From contig QANZ01023301.1 of assembly GCA_003254925.1 (NCBI GenBank), forward strand, positions 40,291 through 104,290: a stretch of 64,000 nucleotides of DNA, written 5' to 3'. This document shows positions 1 through 12,900 of this stretch, in pieces. Under the pieces are notes generated by a model. It was not told the DNA's origin, did no database searches, and saw only the letters and a program-made list of their open reading frames with translations. Both the position numbers and the translations under genes were made by a program. The DNA is from Chamaecrista fasciculata (Eukaryota > Streptophyta > Magnoliopsida > Fabales > Fabaceae). Position 1 is the first letter of the stretch. Every line of letters starts with the position of its first letter.

Positions 1-618
1 GAGGTTCATTACCAAGGTGTGAAGTGAATATTTAGATACTTGAAGGGAACCTTTCAAATAGGTTTGCACATTAAGCCTTGCTAGTTATTAAATGTGTCTG
101 CTTATACTGATGCTGACTGGGCAACAGATGTGGATGACAGAAAATCCACTGCTGGAATTTGTGTTTTTCTTGGTGACAATCTTATATCTTGGTCTTCACG
201 CAAACAAAGGGTGGTTTCACGGTCTAGTACTGAATCAGAGTATAGGGCATTAGCAGATGGAGCAGCTGAGGTGAAATGGATATGTTCTCTTCTTATTGAA
301 CTTGGTTTACATCTCAAACAACCTGCTACTTTGTGGTGTGACAATCTCAGTGTCAAAGCACTAGCTTCAAATCTTGTCCAACATGCTCGAAGTAAGCATA
401 TCGAGATAGATGTTCATTTCATTCGTGATTTAGTTGTGTCAAAGTTCTTAGACATTCAATACATTCCATCTGAATTGCAAATTGCAGATGCTCTTACTAA
501 AGCTTTATCACAGACTCAGTTTGAAGAGTTCAGAAGCAAACTCAGGCTGAAACCATCACCCTTTCGTTTGAGGGAGAGTGTTAAGACACAAGTATATTTA
601 AGCATGTTTTGGCTGTAA
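1..618 (+). pseudogene. Ty1/copia polyprotein, 3' end (RNase H), broken
   Basis: This is the C-terminal end of a copia pol polyprotein: the end of the reverse transcriptase region followed by RNase H. The open frame from about 94 carries the copia signatures TDADWA, STAGICVFLG, SWSSRKQ, STESEYRAL, LWCDN and RSKHIEIDVHFIRD, which include the conserved RNase H acidic residues. The same frame continues left to base 1 with the recognisable RYLKGT motif, but it is cut by TGA at 25-27 and TAG at 82-84, so this copy is dead. The left part of the element lies outside the window. The frame runs past the probable polypurine tract into the LTR, so its last residues are not polyprotein. The family call is firm; the lineage is not resolved. 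Confidence 0.9.
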
Positions 619-790
619 TTGTAGAATTAGCTATTAATGGTGTTCAGTTGTATCATACCACGTGTATTGTCTAGATAATTCTATTGCATCAGATTGTAGG
701 TATTCACTTAATATAAACATTGCCTCAGATTTATTGTCCTATTTGAATATTCCTTTTATATTCTTCTCTCAAAGAGACGTTAGGAGCATT
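579..790 (+). repeat. Probable copia 3' LTR
   Basis: A purine-rich stretch (gagggagag, 570-578) is followed directly by TGTTAAGA at 579, the usual layout of polypurine tract and TG-starting LTR in copia elements. The right boundary is not clear because the other LTR is outside the window and no target duplication can be compared; a CA at about 787-788 is one candidate end. Confidence 0.4.
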
Positions 791-2370
791 CAAACCTTCA
801 AATTTATTAGGTTAACTCTTATCAACTACAAAATCTTTTAGTAAATTGTTCAGCTGTCAGAGTTTACAAACCTTTTATTAAGTTCTTATAGTTTAATTTT
901 TCTCAAGTACATAAGAAATTAGTAATTGTATCTATATTCTCAATTTAATTTGAATGGGCTCATCATGAATTTAATCTTGAAAGATAATAGAATAATCAGA
1001 CAAAATAATATATTAATTTGATAAAAGAAATAAGATCATTATTAATTAGTTGTTACGTAGAGATTTATCATAGTTGTCATATATAAGAAACTAAAATGAA
1101 ATTTAAGAGGGGCTAAAGTAAAAAAATGAGTGAATATGTGAAATGAAACACCAAAATAGAGTTTATATATTCATTTATGAATTATATAAGATCATGCATC
1201 TTAAAAGTTACGGCAAATTGCAACTGACAGAGAAGGTATTGTTCTCTTTTGAACATGGCAATAAGGCAATTGGCTACAATATGAAATAATTAAAACATTG
1301 ATTATATTGATTTGTCCTAGGTTTACTTATTCTATTATATTTCTCTTGTCCATGTTTTTTCATTCTTCTTTTTTTAATCCTCAACCCACGAAGTAGAATA
1401 TTAAAGTTTGGTTAAACTACAACTTTATTATTGTTATAAATTATTTAATAAAAGGCTTCTCAAATTTATAATGTAGTCGAAAATTAATTAAAATTCTTTA
1501 TAAAAAAATGGTTGTTGTTGTTGTTGTTCTCACTTTTTCTTTTCTTTTTGTGGATGTTGTTCTCACTTCTTAACTTTGAATAATTCAGAGATGAGATATT
1601 AGACTTCTTCGCTGTCTTCTTCTTTAAATAGAGAATAGTTTTAAGTAATTAATATTAATATATATAGTTGTTCCTATCTTATATTTTTCCAGCTGGACAC
1701 ACGTGACAATGGTGACATCTCATCAATTTAAAAAATGAAAATAAATTAATAATTTGATAGATCAGAAAATTGACAAATTAATCTCTAAAAATTTAAAATA
1801 TATAGTTTAGTTTATAAAAGACTAAAATGACCTACTTTTTAGTTTTTAAAAGATTAAAATTATATTATTTAGTACATAAAAATATTAATAAATATAATAT
1901 TTTGATATTTCAGGAATTTAACTATGTATTTCGATTTTTTAAAGATCAATATTTTATTTCGATAATATGAATTGTTAGTTTATTAAAAAAAATAAAGAGA
2001 GAAATTCATATATATGATTTTTAAATAATGTTCTATGAGGGGATATTCATTGATGGTGCCCATTTTCTCATCGATGTACAGAAAAATTTATTAATAATAT
2101 TCATAACAAATTCAATGAGTACTTCCACAGTATCGCCAAAGTTCTAGGATGGTACTTACCAAAAAAAAAGTTCTAGGATGGTTAAGTTATATATAGTGTT
2201 TAGAAAAGAAAAAAAAAATTTGAGAATGAAAGACAACAAATCTATGTTTTTTAAACTTTCTCGGGGAAATCCAGATACATACTTTCAAAAGTTATCTCTT
2301 TATTATCATCCGACAAAATAAAATTTTATTATTTTGTAATATTTTTATAATTAATTTGTTATTCTTAAAT
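791..2370. other. AT-rich intergenic stretch
   Basis: I see no gene. The stretch holds homopolymer A/T runs, a short (GTT)n tract near 1510-1525 and no recognisable terminal repeats or coding motifs. Confidence 0.5.
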
Positions 2371-2875
2371 GGGTAAATTACATTTTGGTATCATGAGGTA
2401 TGGATCATTTTCACTTTGGTACCATGTTATTTCAAAAGTGATATTTCGGTACCTTGTTCCATTTGTCGTTAGCATTTCGGTACTCAAAACTTTTTTTCAT
2501 TATTTTTTTACGAAAAAAAGTACGTGCATGTCACATGCATGGTAAAAAATACAAAATTCACTCTCTTAAACAAAAATTTTACGATTCAGCTTCCAAAAAA
2601 ACACGATTGAATATGTACTTGAAGATAGATGATTTAGTGTTTTTTTTAGTATAAACCGTGAAATATGAGTTTAGAAGAGTGGATTTTGTATTATTTTTTT
2701 TTTACCATGCACGTGACCTACACTTGCTTTTTTGCGTAAAAAAGTAACGAAAAAAATGTTTTAGGTACCAAAGTGTTAACGCTGAATAGAACAAGGTACC
2801 AAAATGTCACTTTTGAAAGAACATGGTACCAAAGTGAAAATGGTCCATACCACAGGGTACCAAAATATAATTTAT
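2371..2875. mobile_element. Foldback (MITE-like) element with GGTACC-rich arms
   Basis: The left end (gggtaaattacattttgg, then 'tttcactttggtacc' and 'tcggtaccttgttcc') returns as its reverse complement at the right end ('aacaaggtacc', 'accaaagtgaaaatgg', 'taccaaaatataattta'). The arms exceed 100 bp around an AT-rich centre. No transposase is encoded. A fragment of the same left arm recurs at 53233-53281. No clean target duplication was found, so the superfamily is open. Confidence 0.65.
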
Positions 2876-5078
2876 CTTTTTTAAATTAAAAGTAATAAGC
2901 AAAAATACCATTTCATCATTACATTTTACATCAATTTTCAGTTTTATTCTCAATGTTTATTTATTATCAATTTTGTCATCAAAATTTTACATTTTGGTCT
3001 ATTTTATCCTTTTATTATATTATTTTAATAAATTAATAACAGTTTTCATCATAATTTTCAATACGAATTAAAATTTGAATTTCTATTTGTACCAATTTTA
3101 TATTACACGTCATTAACTACGTAGAATGTATCATTAATATTTAACGAAAGTTAGACTTAAAGATAAAATCGATCAAACTATAAAACTTTAAAAAAAATTG
3201 ATAGTAAATAAGTATTAAAGATGAAATTGAAAATTGATATAAAATTTGAGACAAAAAAGATGTCTTTGCCAAAGTAATATTTTCATAGACTTCTTTATAA
3301 GTAAAACCCACTAATATGATTTTGCTAATAACAAGTTTGTTAAAGTATCAAGTCCCTTTTTTTTTTATAATAACAATGTATTAGTTCCCTGTTTTGTTAT
3401 TGATATTTTTGTTGGAAGAAATTTGTTTCTGATCCGAGGCATCTTGATCCATGAAAATAAATCTTCATCTAAAGGTATGAATAGATGAGGATGCTTTGTG
3501 AACATTTGAAAAAAGTTTCACTAAAGAAAAAATATTTGCATCAATATGATTAAATAATTTCTCTAAATAATCAATAATTTCTCTGATTATGTGTGAATTA
3601 GTTTTACCATGCACCACCACGCATATCCCTTGTGTCACCTCCATTTTGAGTGGCACGTGTAGGCTTGTTTGTCTATCAATTGAAATCATTTCAATATCAT
3701 TTTGTTATCTTTTTTGAAATTTTTCTAACGGGTCAACTTACAATTCAATTAAACTTACCATGAATATTTAAGCTCCAAAAAGCTCAATTGAAATAATTTC
3801 AATATCATTTTATTCATCTTTTCGGAATTTTTCTAACGGATTAACCTATAATCCAATTGAACTCACCATAAACGACTATTTAAGGTCCAAAAGCCAACAC
3901 TCTAAAATATATTCTATCAAAGTAATACAAGAAATATATAAAAAATAATTTAAACATTTGACATATATTATATTTTTTTACTCCGAAGTCCAAAATCCAA
4001 ACAAAACGAAACAAGTCAATAAATTTGTTTTGAAAGAAGATCCATTAGGCCTTGCCTTTTGGTTGTTTCCAAAATACCTTGCAATATTTGCTTTGTTATA
4101 ATAATAATCTGTCAAAATCACAAGCCAACTCTCCTCCTCATTATTCATTATTAAAAAAATAACATATATAAACGAATTATAAGTATAATCCATCCATCAT
4201 TTCTTAAATGCTAAGATTGGTTACTATATTATTTATTTATTTATTTATTAAACTTTTGATCTCCACGTGGAACCACAAGGGAAAATTTCTCACTTATTGG
4301 TCAACAATTTTCCTTGTCATATACGTTTAGCATTTTGCTATTATCTGAGGCCGTTCATATTGTAGATAGGGATATGGCATTGGATTACAACTAACATTTT
4401 GGTTTTGAATTTTAATTTATCATGACATATAAAAATTTATAACACAATATTGAAACTAAATGGTTGCCTTTTTTTTTTTCCAAAAAAGTAGCTTGTCAAA
4501 TAAGGAAAATATAATATTTTATAATAAATTAAGTTTGATTATCGTAAGCACTATTTTTGGCTATTTTTTTATATGTAAAAAATATATACCTCTAAAATTG
4601 GTCCAAACGAATTGTCGTTAAGCAAAAGATTTGAAAACCTTTAAATATTTTTTCTAAATGAAAATTTAAAAGCTCTATAGGTATAGAAATATTGAAAGAA
4701 TAAGCTAGAGAAGATTCTTCAATATAATTGTGGTTCTTATCAAGTATTATTATATTTAAAAAAATAAAAGAAGATACGAACATCACCAGATGCAATTGAT
4801 CTGTACAAAGGATATTGTCCAAGTGTTCACGACTCTGAAATCTGTGTACCAAAACCAAAGAAATGAAGAAGACTCTTTCACCAATTAAATCATAAATTAT
4901 TATTATATTATAGAACTAATTAATTAATTGTCCATATGCTTTTTTATAAAAAGAAACATATGCTTCAAAAGTAGCACGTAAGTTCGTTATGCTAAAAAAA
5001 ATTAAGTAGTTTTCTATTGATTTTTTTTTATAATTTTAAAAAAAAATTTCAAAAATGTCTAAATACATGTGATAATTA
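2876..5078. other. AT-rich intergenic stretch
   Basis: No gene is supported. The short ORFs here lack domains and follow low-complexity sequence. The only clear internal structure is the tandem duplication listed at 3679-3893. Confidence 0.5.
3679..3893. repeat. Two-copy tandem duplication, about 108-bp period
   Basis: The segment starting 'attgaaatcatttcaatatc' near 3679 is repeated from about 3787 with modest divergence, including 'tttttctaacgg' and the 'ccaattgaactcacca'-like part. It is non-coding. Confidence 0.65.
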
Positions 5079-5092
5079 TAATATTGTTGTCT
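5079..5092. repeat. Target-site duplication, left copy
   Basis: taatattgttgtct, identical to 7323-7336. It flanks the poly(T) end of the minus-strand LINE. Confidence 0.85.
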
Positions 5093-7322
5093 TTTTTTTT
5101 TCACAAAAACCAGAAATACACTCACCAATGCAAAGCAAAGAACAAAGCCAGAATACAAGCCAAACTAATACAACCAGCCTATGAAACCAAAAAAATTAAC
5201 CAATACCAGTAGCTTCCTCCACCAAACCTGCATCCTTCCTAAGAATTACAGCAAGAGGAAATGGAGGTAGAGATACCAATCTAATGGACACATCTCCTCA
5301 ACACCTTTCTTGGCCACCCAATCTGTAGCCAAATTGATACTTCTCTTAATAAAAACTAGAGAAACAACTGCCAAAGAACTCATCAAACACAATATATCTT
5401 CAATAATCACAGAACATCTCCAGTCAGTACCACAATCACCTTTCTTTACAGCCATCACTAACTCTCTACTGTCAGATTCTAATTCCACACTAGGATAGCC
5501 TAGCCTCTTTATCATACCCAATGCCATCCTCATTGCCATAGCCTCAACCATAAAAGCAGAAGAGGCTCTACAAGCGCCATAGAAACCATCAATTACAACA
5601 CCATCTACATCTCTAACAATCACACCCACACCACCTTTTCCAGATGCCTCCTTAAAAGCTCCATCACAGTTAACCTTCACACTGCCAAGAGGAGGAGCAA
5701 CCCACTTCACACAATCATCCCTAGCAACCTTGGCAGCAACATCAAGATCAGAACCCAAATTACTTGACAGTAAAAACTCAGCTGCAGAATGGTTTATTTT
5801 AGCACAGACCCCAGCAGGATCCAAAGAAACCTGATCAAAAACCACACTGCACCTATGCTTCCATATCTGCCAACAAGTAAACGCAATATAACATCTGACA
5901 ACATCATTCACATCAGCATTATTTACAAGCCACTCTTCACACCATTTTCCAAAATTGAAAGCAACTCACATATCAATTCTAATGTTCATATTACTACCAT
6001 ACCAAATTCTCTGAGCCCACTGACAACCAAAGAACAAATGCTCATCAGATTCCTCTTCACAAGAACATATAGGACATCTTGGATCCTGCCTACACCTTCT
6101 TCTGCACAAGTTCAAGTTAGTTGCAAGAGCCCCAGAACAAGCCCTCCATAAGAAATGCTGAATCTTAAGAGGCAAACACCTACCCCACACCACTTTTCAA
6201 AGATTTTCAAAACAAGAAAAAGATGAACTAGCAACACTAGCTCTTCCCTTGTCTTCCTCAGATTTTGCAAAATAATACCCACTTTTTACAGTATATACAC
6301 CATTTTTTGCACCAGCCCAAACAATCTTGTCTGCCACACCATTATGAGATAAAGGAATTCTCAAAATAGCTTTACTCTCTTCCTCTGTGATCCACTGATT
6401 TAATTCCTGCAAATTCCAACAACCATCCTCAATGAGGTCACTCACCATCTCCAAATTACAACCCAGACCAGGCTGTGCCACTCTCAAACAACTATTATTC
6501 ACCCCAGGAACCCATCTGTCTCCCCAGATCTTGATATTAGAACCATTACCAACCCTCCACACCAGATTTTTGGCTAACAGATCCCTCCCAACAAGTAAAC
6601 TGGACCATCCCCAAGATGCACGTGCTCCTTTTTGTGCATCCAAGATACTTCCATTAGGAAAATACAAACCCTTCAGCTGCTTTGCCCACATATCTTCAGG
6701 ATTATTCATCAATCTCCACACTTGTTTGGCTAACAAAGCATCATTGAAGCTAGAGAAGTCTCTAAATCCCAAATCACCACTCTTCTTTGACTTTGTCAAT
6801 TTATGCCATGCAACCCAGTGAATTCTTCCTTCTTCAGCCTGCCTTCCCCAAAAGAAACCAGAGATGAGACTATCAAGATCCATGCAAGTTCTTTTTGGGA
6901 ATTTAAAGCAGTTCATAGCATATGAATGGACAACATTGCACACTGCTTTTATCAGAACCTCCCTCCCAGTCTGAGATAAGTATTTTTGCTTCCAACCACA
7001 CATTTTCCTTTTCACTTTATCAACTACCATCCTGAGTTCTGAAGTCTTAGATCTCTCCCATACAGCAGGAAGACCCAAATACAAACCAGGAGAGGATTGA
7101 TCACTTATGCCCAAACTTTGACACACCTCATCCTTAACAATCTGATTTGCATTAGATGAAAAGAACAAACCAGATTTGTTAAGATTAACTTCCTGTCCTG
7201 AAGCCTTACAATAAACATCTAAGATCCTTCTCAACTCATAGCAATTCTCCACAGAAGCTCTCATGAAGAAGAGAGCATCATCAGCAAAAAAACAATGTGT
7301 AAGCTCAGGGCACCCTCTAGCC
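5093..7322 (-). mobile_element. 5'-truncated L1-type LINE with perfect TSD
   Basis: A non-LTR retrotransposon inserted in minus orientation. Its 3' end is marked by a T-run at 5092-5101 (the poly(A) tail). Its 5' end is cut inside the reverse transcriptase at 7322. Both ends touch identical 14-bp duplications (5079-5092 and 7323-7336), as expected from target-primed reverse transcription. The body holds the end of the RT, a zf-RVT zinc-binding domain and a C-terminal RNase H. Perfect TSDs and a nearly open frame point to a fairly recent insertion. Confidence 0.93.
5246..7322 (-). pseudogene. LINE ORF2 fragment: RT, zf-RVT, RNase H
   Basis: Read on the minus strand, one frame runs from 7322 to 5246. 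It starts just before the RT catalytic box (FFADDALFF near 7262-7285), so the front of the RT is missing. Next comes the RT thumb/connection region with typical plant LINE motifs (GLPAVWERSK, LISGFFWG, LGFRDF). The zf-RVT part has the spacing CPIC...HLFFGC, and the RNase H part has VNCDGAF, VEAMAMRMAL and LESDSREL. The frame is interrupted only by TGA at 6197-6199 and TGA at 5966-5968. At both places the neighbours suggest an original TGG (Trp). No functional protein can be made. Confidence 0.92.
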
Positions 7323-7336
7323 TAATATTGTTGTCT
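7323..7336. repeat. Target-site duplication, right copy
   Basis: taatattgttgtct, identical to 5079-5092, directly adjoining the truncated 5' end of the minus-strand LINE. Confidence 0.85.
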
Positions 7337-9500
7337 AGAAACACTAGAAAAGCAATATTTGATTAGTTCTCCAAACTGAAAATTATTTCTCAATGCTATT
7401 AAATTTTTGTGAGGGAATAAAAGATCAATGGAGACTGGAGAGGACAATATATTGGCATGGTCCTTGCTTCCAATTTTGTACCCCTATTTTTTTTTTTTGG
7501 ATTTTGATACCATTTTGAAATATTCAAATTTTGGTTGCAATATCCGAAGTTTTTTTCTTTTTTTTTTCTCATAATAATTTTTCATATGATGAAAACTCCT
7601 TCACTCCTTCTATGTTTTTACTAGAACATTTCAATCCAAGCACACACGATTTCATATAATATGCATTTCAACATTTTGTTGTCTTCAATTTCTTTGGAGA
7701 AGTTTTGCTTACCTCTCACGTAAACTTTGAAATATATGATGTTTTAGTTAAAAATCACTTTCAAGACAAAATTTTGCCTTAAGAAGTGTTGGGACTATTC
7801 CTTCACTAGTCCCACATAGCCTAAAACAAGATGAGAAGGGGTGATATCACAACTTACATCCATAACTAAGGGTATAATAAAATTTAGGTAGTTTAATGTA
7901 ATTTGTAAGAGAAATTATAATTTTTTTATTTAAAAGTTATAACGAGGAGAGTTTGTAATTTACTCGTTAAAAAATTATAAATGATAAAGTTGTCCTAGGT
8001 GGAGGAGGTATTTGAAGCACAGAATCACGTAAAAATTTTTGTATGTATTTTTTCCTTTATTTAATAGCTTTAATTATTAGTCTTATAAAATTTTTAGTAT
8101 GTTATGTGGTTATTCAACAAAAAGTCCTTACAAATCCTTTTTTTGGAGTATAATTTTTGTGTTAATGTTCAAATTCATCAATAATACAATTGACACAAGT
8201 TAATTATATAGGTTATTGTATTCACTGCCCTCTGGCTGACCAGCGATTACTAGCGATTCCGACTTCATGCAGGCGAGTAGTAGCCTGTTAATATTGATTT
8301 ATTAATTTGATGATTGTTTACTTCATTAATATGCAAAAGATTTAAAATTAAAATAGTGAACAGTAAAAATAACACCTATACTATAATGAATTAATGACAT
8401 TTTATTTAATAAAAAATAATGTTCTAATAAAAAAAATTAATGGTGTTATATTTTTATTGAAAGTAAAGTGATATGTGCCCAATCCATAAGATGGTAAAAT
8501 TTTGAGCTTTTGTAGTGAATTAAAAATAAAAGGGGGTGAGAATTTTTCAAATTTAACAAAAAAAACTCATAAAATTACTATAAAATCTATACTACCAATA
8601 ACTTTTATCCAAATAAAAGATTTTATTTTAAAGATTAAAATAACTTCAAAATTTATTTATTTTTTTGATAAATTTACCTCGTAATGTTTGAAACATATTA
8701 TATTGCTTATCAAAACATGTGATATTATGCTTTTGTTTGTGAAAAAAAAATTTAATATCACATGTGATATTATTGCTTTTGACCTTTTGTTTTGAAACTA
8801 TCAGTTGACTAATTATAATAAAAATCTTATCTTATAAGATAATAATGGTGAATCCTATAATTTTGAGCAAATCTCTAAACTTTAGCCTTTTTATATAAAA
8901 AGGCTAAAGTTTAATATTTTTGTATAAGATTTTATTAATTAGATTGACTTTAGATGAACATAATCACCATCAAACTCATTAAATTATTTTGATACTATTT
9001 ACTTGCATAAATATAATTACAAATAAAATAGAAATATAGGATCATGATAACAAAAATTAAAATCATAAGAATTTAATTAAAACACTAAGGTAAGCAATAG
9101 GGTGCCTCGTATTTTTTGATTTTAAAAAAAAAACTATCAATCGTTAGAAACAGTGATTTATTCTTTTGTCACAATCTTACAAATCTTTCATTTAAAAGTA
9201 AACGACTAGTCGTAAAATATTTTTTACATTTAAAATGCGTAAGAGACAAAATGAAAAACTATTAAACCACATTCATATGATTAGGGTGTCTCTTATTTAT
9301 TTATTTAAAATTTTAATAGTATGTGTGAAAGTAAATCAATGAATATTTTTTATAATTGTAATTTTAAGCTTTAAATCATAATTAATCTATGCGTTTAATA
9401 GTAATATCAAGTGTAATTACTAATTAGTTTGACCTAATTGTGATTTTCTTTCATTATTATATATAGAATATAATATAATAAATAATAAATATTATATTTA
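7337..9500. other. AT-rich intergenic stretch upstream of the synaptotagmin gene
   Basis: No gene is supported. It includes the small rRNA fragment listed at 8218-8277 and an LTR-like 'tcccacat' patch near 7795-7860 that I could not delimit. The rest is low-complexity A/T sequence. Confidence 0.5.
8218..8277 (-). rRNA. Fragment of 16S-type small-subunit rRNA (pseudogene)
   Basis: The minus strand contains 'ctcgcctgcatgaag', 'cggaatcgctagtaatcgc' and 'ggtcagcc' in order and without gaps. These are the near-universal words of the 3' domain of bacterial, plastid and mitochondrial 16S rRNA, shortly upstream of the decoding helix. The match stops abruptly on both sides in AT-rich DNA, leaving about 60 bp. 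The word order 'ggtcagcca...gtgaa' is most like plastid or bacterial 16S, with several differences from the plastid form as I remember it. A decayed nuclear insertion of organelle DNA is likeliest; contamination is unlikely because it sits inside plant intergenic sequence. Confidence 0.75.
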
Positions 9501-9922
9501 AAATTAAAAAACGTAAGGCCTCATTCTTTTTGGCCAACGTAAGGCCTTATTCATTTCGCATATTGCCTGGTTGTTTCCTGTTGGATTACAAACTACAAAA
9601 AGTGGCGCATGAAGGAAACGAAAGAGCCAAAGAAAGAAAATGAAGGAAGAAAGAAAGAAAGAGTCCAAATTTTGAAGTGAAAAAGAGTTACGAAACAGAG
9701 GGTGTCTCTCTGTTTTGGCGGTTTCATTAGTACCCTGATTCCCTTCTTCTTCTCTTTCTCTTCTCGCCTTCTCCAACAATCCCTATTATTTTATTCTATT
9801 CTTGTTGTTTCTATCGATTCCTCTTTCGTCTCCCCATAAAATCTGTCAATCCCATTTTGTATTCTGATACAAAACACGTTCTCTTAATCCCCCTTTTCGT
9901 GATTTTTGCTTCTATCTGCCAA

Positions 9923-12900
9923 ATGGGTTTCATCAGCAGTTTCTTGGGCATTCTTGGCTTCATCTTCGGACTTCCTCTCGGCCTCTTGGTGGGGTTTTTC
10001 CTCTTCGTCTACTCGAAACCCAAACAAGTGAAGGTAAGTAAATACGCTTCTCTGCTTGATTTATTAGTGTTACACAGAAGCTAAAGTTAGTTGGGTTCGT
10101 TCGTACTGAAATCCCATTTTAGAATCGTGGGTTTGTTTGCAATTGTCTGATTAGACGAAATGCTTGAATGTTACTTACAGGAAACAATCGTCAAACCGAT
10201 TGGGGATTTAGGTCCCAATGCGTTGCAAGAAATTCTTCCTGAAATCCCTTTGTGGATGAAGAGCCCTGATTATGAACGAGTTAGTATAGTCATGCAATCT
10301 ATGGATTTTTTTATTTATTTTTTTTAATCTTCTGTTGTGCTATCTATCAATAGGCCTTATAATCTTGTGATTGATTACGCAGGTAGATTGGATGAACAAA
10401 TTTTTGTTATATATGTGGCCTTTCCTAGACAAGGTACTTCTGTAATCCTTTATTGGCAATTTATCCTCTAGTTGATTTGTTTATTCTTCATTTGTATTTT
10501 TTTTTCTTCTTGAGTATAGGCAATTTGTAGTACAATTAGAAGCATGGCAAAGCCTATATTTGCTGAGTATATAGGGAAATATCAGATTAAAGCAATTGAT
10601 TTCAACAATTTAACCCTTGGTACACTTCCTCCCACTATATGCGGTAAGTTTCTTTTCAATCCTATTCGGTATTCAATTCATTCCTAGCAATGCTTTATCA
10701 TATTTTTCTGAAATTTCACTGTAGTAGGAGATGTTGTACCCATTTTGGAACAGGCTTACTAGGAATGCATGCTTTTCACCTTGGTAAATTCTAGTGAAGA
10801 TGCTCAAATATGCACATGGCGTGTGTAAATAAGTACAGATAGACATGCATTTTAAGATTGTAAAATATATAAGCTTGTGTTAACAATTTAGTTAATATTA
10901 TAGCTAATCATAATGGTGCATTTTGATGCTAATAAACATCAAGAATTCTTCTTCCAATTTATTTAATTACCACATCTTACACAAAACTGGAGGACTTTGT
11001 GCCATATTTGGATCCTAATGGGCTTTATAAAGAAAATCACTCTTAAAAAAATAACTGCTGATGAAAAAGCCCGCAATCTGCATATTTTTGTTCACTTCAG
11101 AAACTGCTGATGATCACCGCTTATTTATTAACAGGTTTTGAGGTATGAAGGTCAAGCATCATATATTTTAGTTGTTTTTTCCTGTCTACTTTGTGATTCT
11201 GCAGGTATTAAAGTGTTTGAGACAAATGAGAATGAATTGGTCATGGAACCAATCATCAAATGGGCTGGCAATCAGAATATAGTGGTGGTTTTGACTTTGT
11301 TGTCTCTAAGGATAACAGTTCAGGTCAGATAATGAGCCTTGAGGCACAAATCCTAAATGGTAATTTCTTGGTTTAGTTCAAACAAAATCCATGCCGTTAT
11401 TTCAGGAATTGACAATGCTCCTTCTCAGGTGGTAGACTTACAAATATTTGCCTCACCACGGATCACTTTAAAACCTCTAGTGCCCACATTTCCGTGTTTT
11501 GCAAACATTGTCGTATCTTTGTTGGATAAGGTAAAGCAAAAAGTTTCACTTACCTTTCTTAATGTAAAAGGTCAGTAAGAAACCCTATTGTCTAACAAAT
11601 TTCTAAATTTTAATGTGCAGCCCCATGTAGATTTTGGATTGAAAATTTCAGGAGGGGACATCATGTCAATACCTGGTCTTTATAGATTTGTTCAGGTGCT
11701 CCCCTGGTAATTATTTTTGCTGATGGAAGTTACTTTTTTATCTACAGCATGCAAACACCTTTTTTTTTTTTTTTTCTCTCATGCTCTTTTAGAATTTTCA
11801 CGCAACTATACTTTCTTGTCAAGGGAATTAGGACTTACGTTTTGTATTATTCCTTGTCAAACAATGAATTTGGTTTATTACTATAAGTACAGGTAATTTA
11901 TAGGAATGTACTAGGTCATGTTCATTGATTAATTCAGTTAATAACTATGAATACAGGTTAGTTCAAGGGAAATTCTCCACTTCTATAATTTATTTCCTGA
12001 TATCGTTTTGTTTTGTGCATTTCCAAATTTCGATTTGGCCCTTAAGTTCTTAGTTAGAGGTGAAAGACTAACTACTTTAATTGTTAACAGGAAACAATCA
12101 AAAAGCAAGTGGCTAGCCTCTATCTCTGGCCTCAGACTCTTGAAATTCCAGTTCTTGATGCCTCAACGTAAGTTTATATGAAATGATAGGAAGTTTATAT
12201 GTGCCCAAACGATTAATTTTCTGCAGTCTGAACTGTGAATGCCCTGTTTATCTTCATGATGCAACTTTGAAAAATAAATGAATAATGATCCCTGTACATG
12301 AAAATTGAAATGCATTATGTTGCTACTACATATCTTTACTAGAACTACAATGTTACACTTCAAAATATGTTTTTCTTTGTCATGATAATAGCATTTGGTG
12401 TTAAATTATACCACAAAGTGCCAAGGTTTAATTTCTCACAACTTTCTGTTCACTGTTTGAATAACTAAAGCTTTTAAAAATGGCCTTTAATTCTTTCTCC
12501 ACATTCCTATAGGGTGGCAATAAAGAAGCCGGTAGGGATATTACATGTGAATGTGATTCGGGCTATGAAGCTTCTAAAGATGGATTTGTTGGGAACTTCT
12601 GATCCGTATGTCAAACTCAGCCTTAGCGGGGACAAGCTTCCGGCGAAGAAAACCACGGTCAAGAGGAGGAATCTAAATCCTGAGTGGAATGAGAAGTTCA
12701 AGCTTGTTGTGAAGGACCCTGAATCTCAAGTTCTCCAATTGCAAGTCTATGATTGGGATAAGGTTCTCCTCATCTTTCACTAGTTTAAGCTTTTCAGTTG
12801 AAATTAACTGTGTTGATGGTTTGTTGTTTCCCTACAGGTTGGCGGACACGACAAGCTCGGGATGCAGTTAATCCCCCTTAAGCTTCTAAAACCTTATGAG

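Noticed and set aside
2454..2654. 66-codon ORF inside the foldback at 2371
   Set aside because: It is AT-rich random text within an inverted-repeat element.
7795..7865. 'gttgggactattccttcactagtcccacat' patch as an LTR end
   Set aside because: It resembles LTR starts with 'tcccacat', but no second copy, TG/CA boundary or target duplication is visible.
9857..9922. Upstream extension of the synaptotagmin ORF
   Set aside because: The family starts with MGF at the TM hairpin; ATG 9923 matches this and the upstream residues match nothing.
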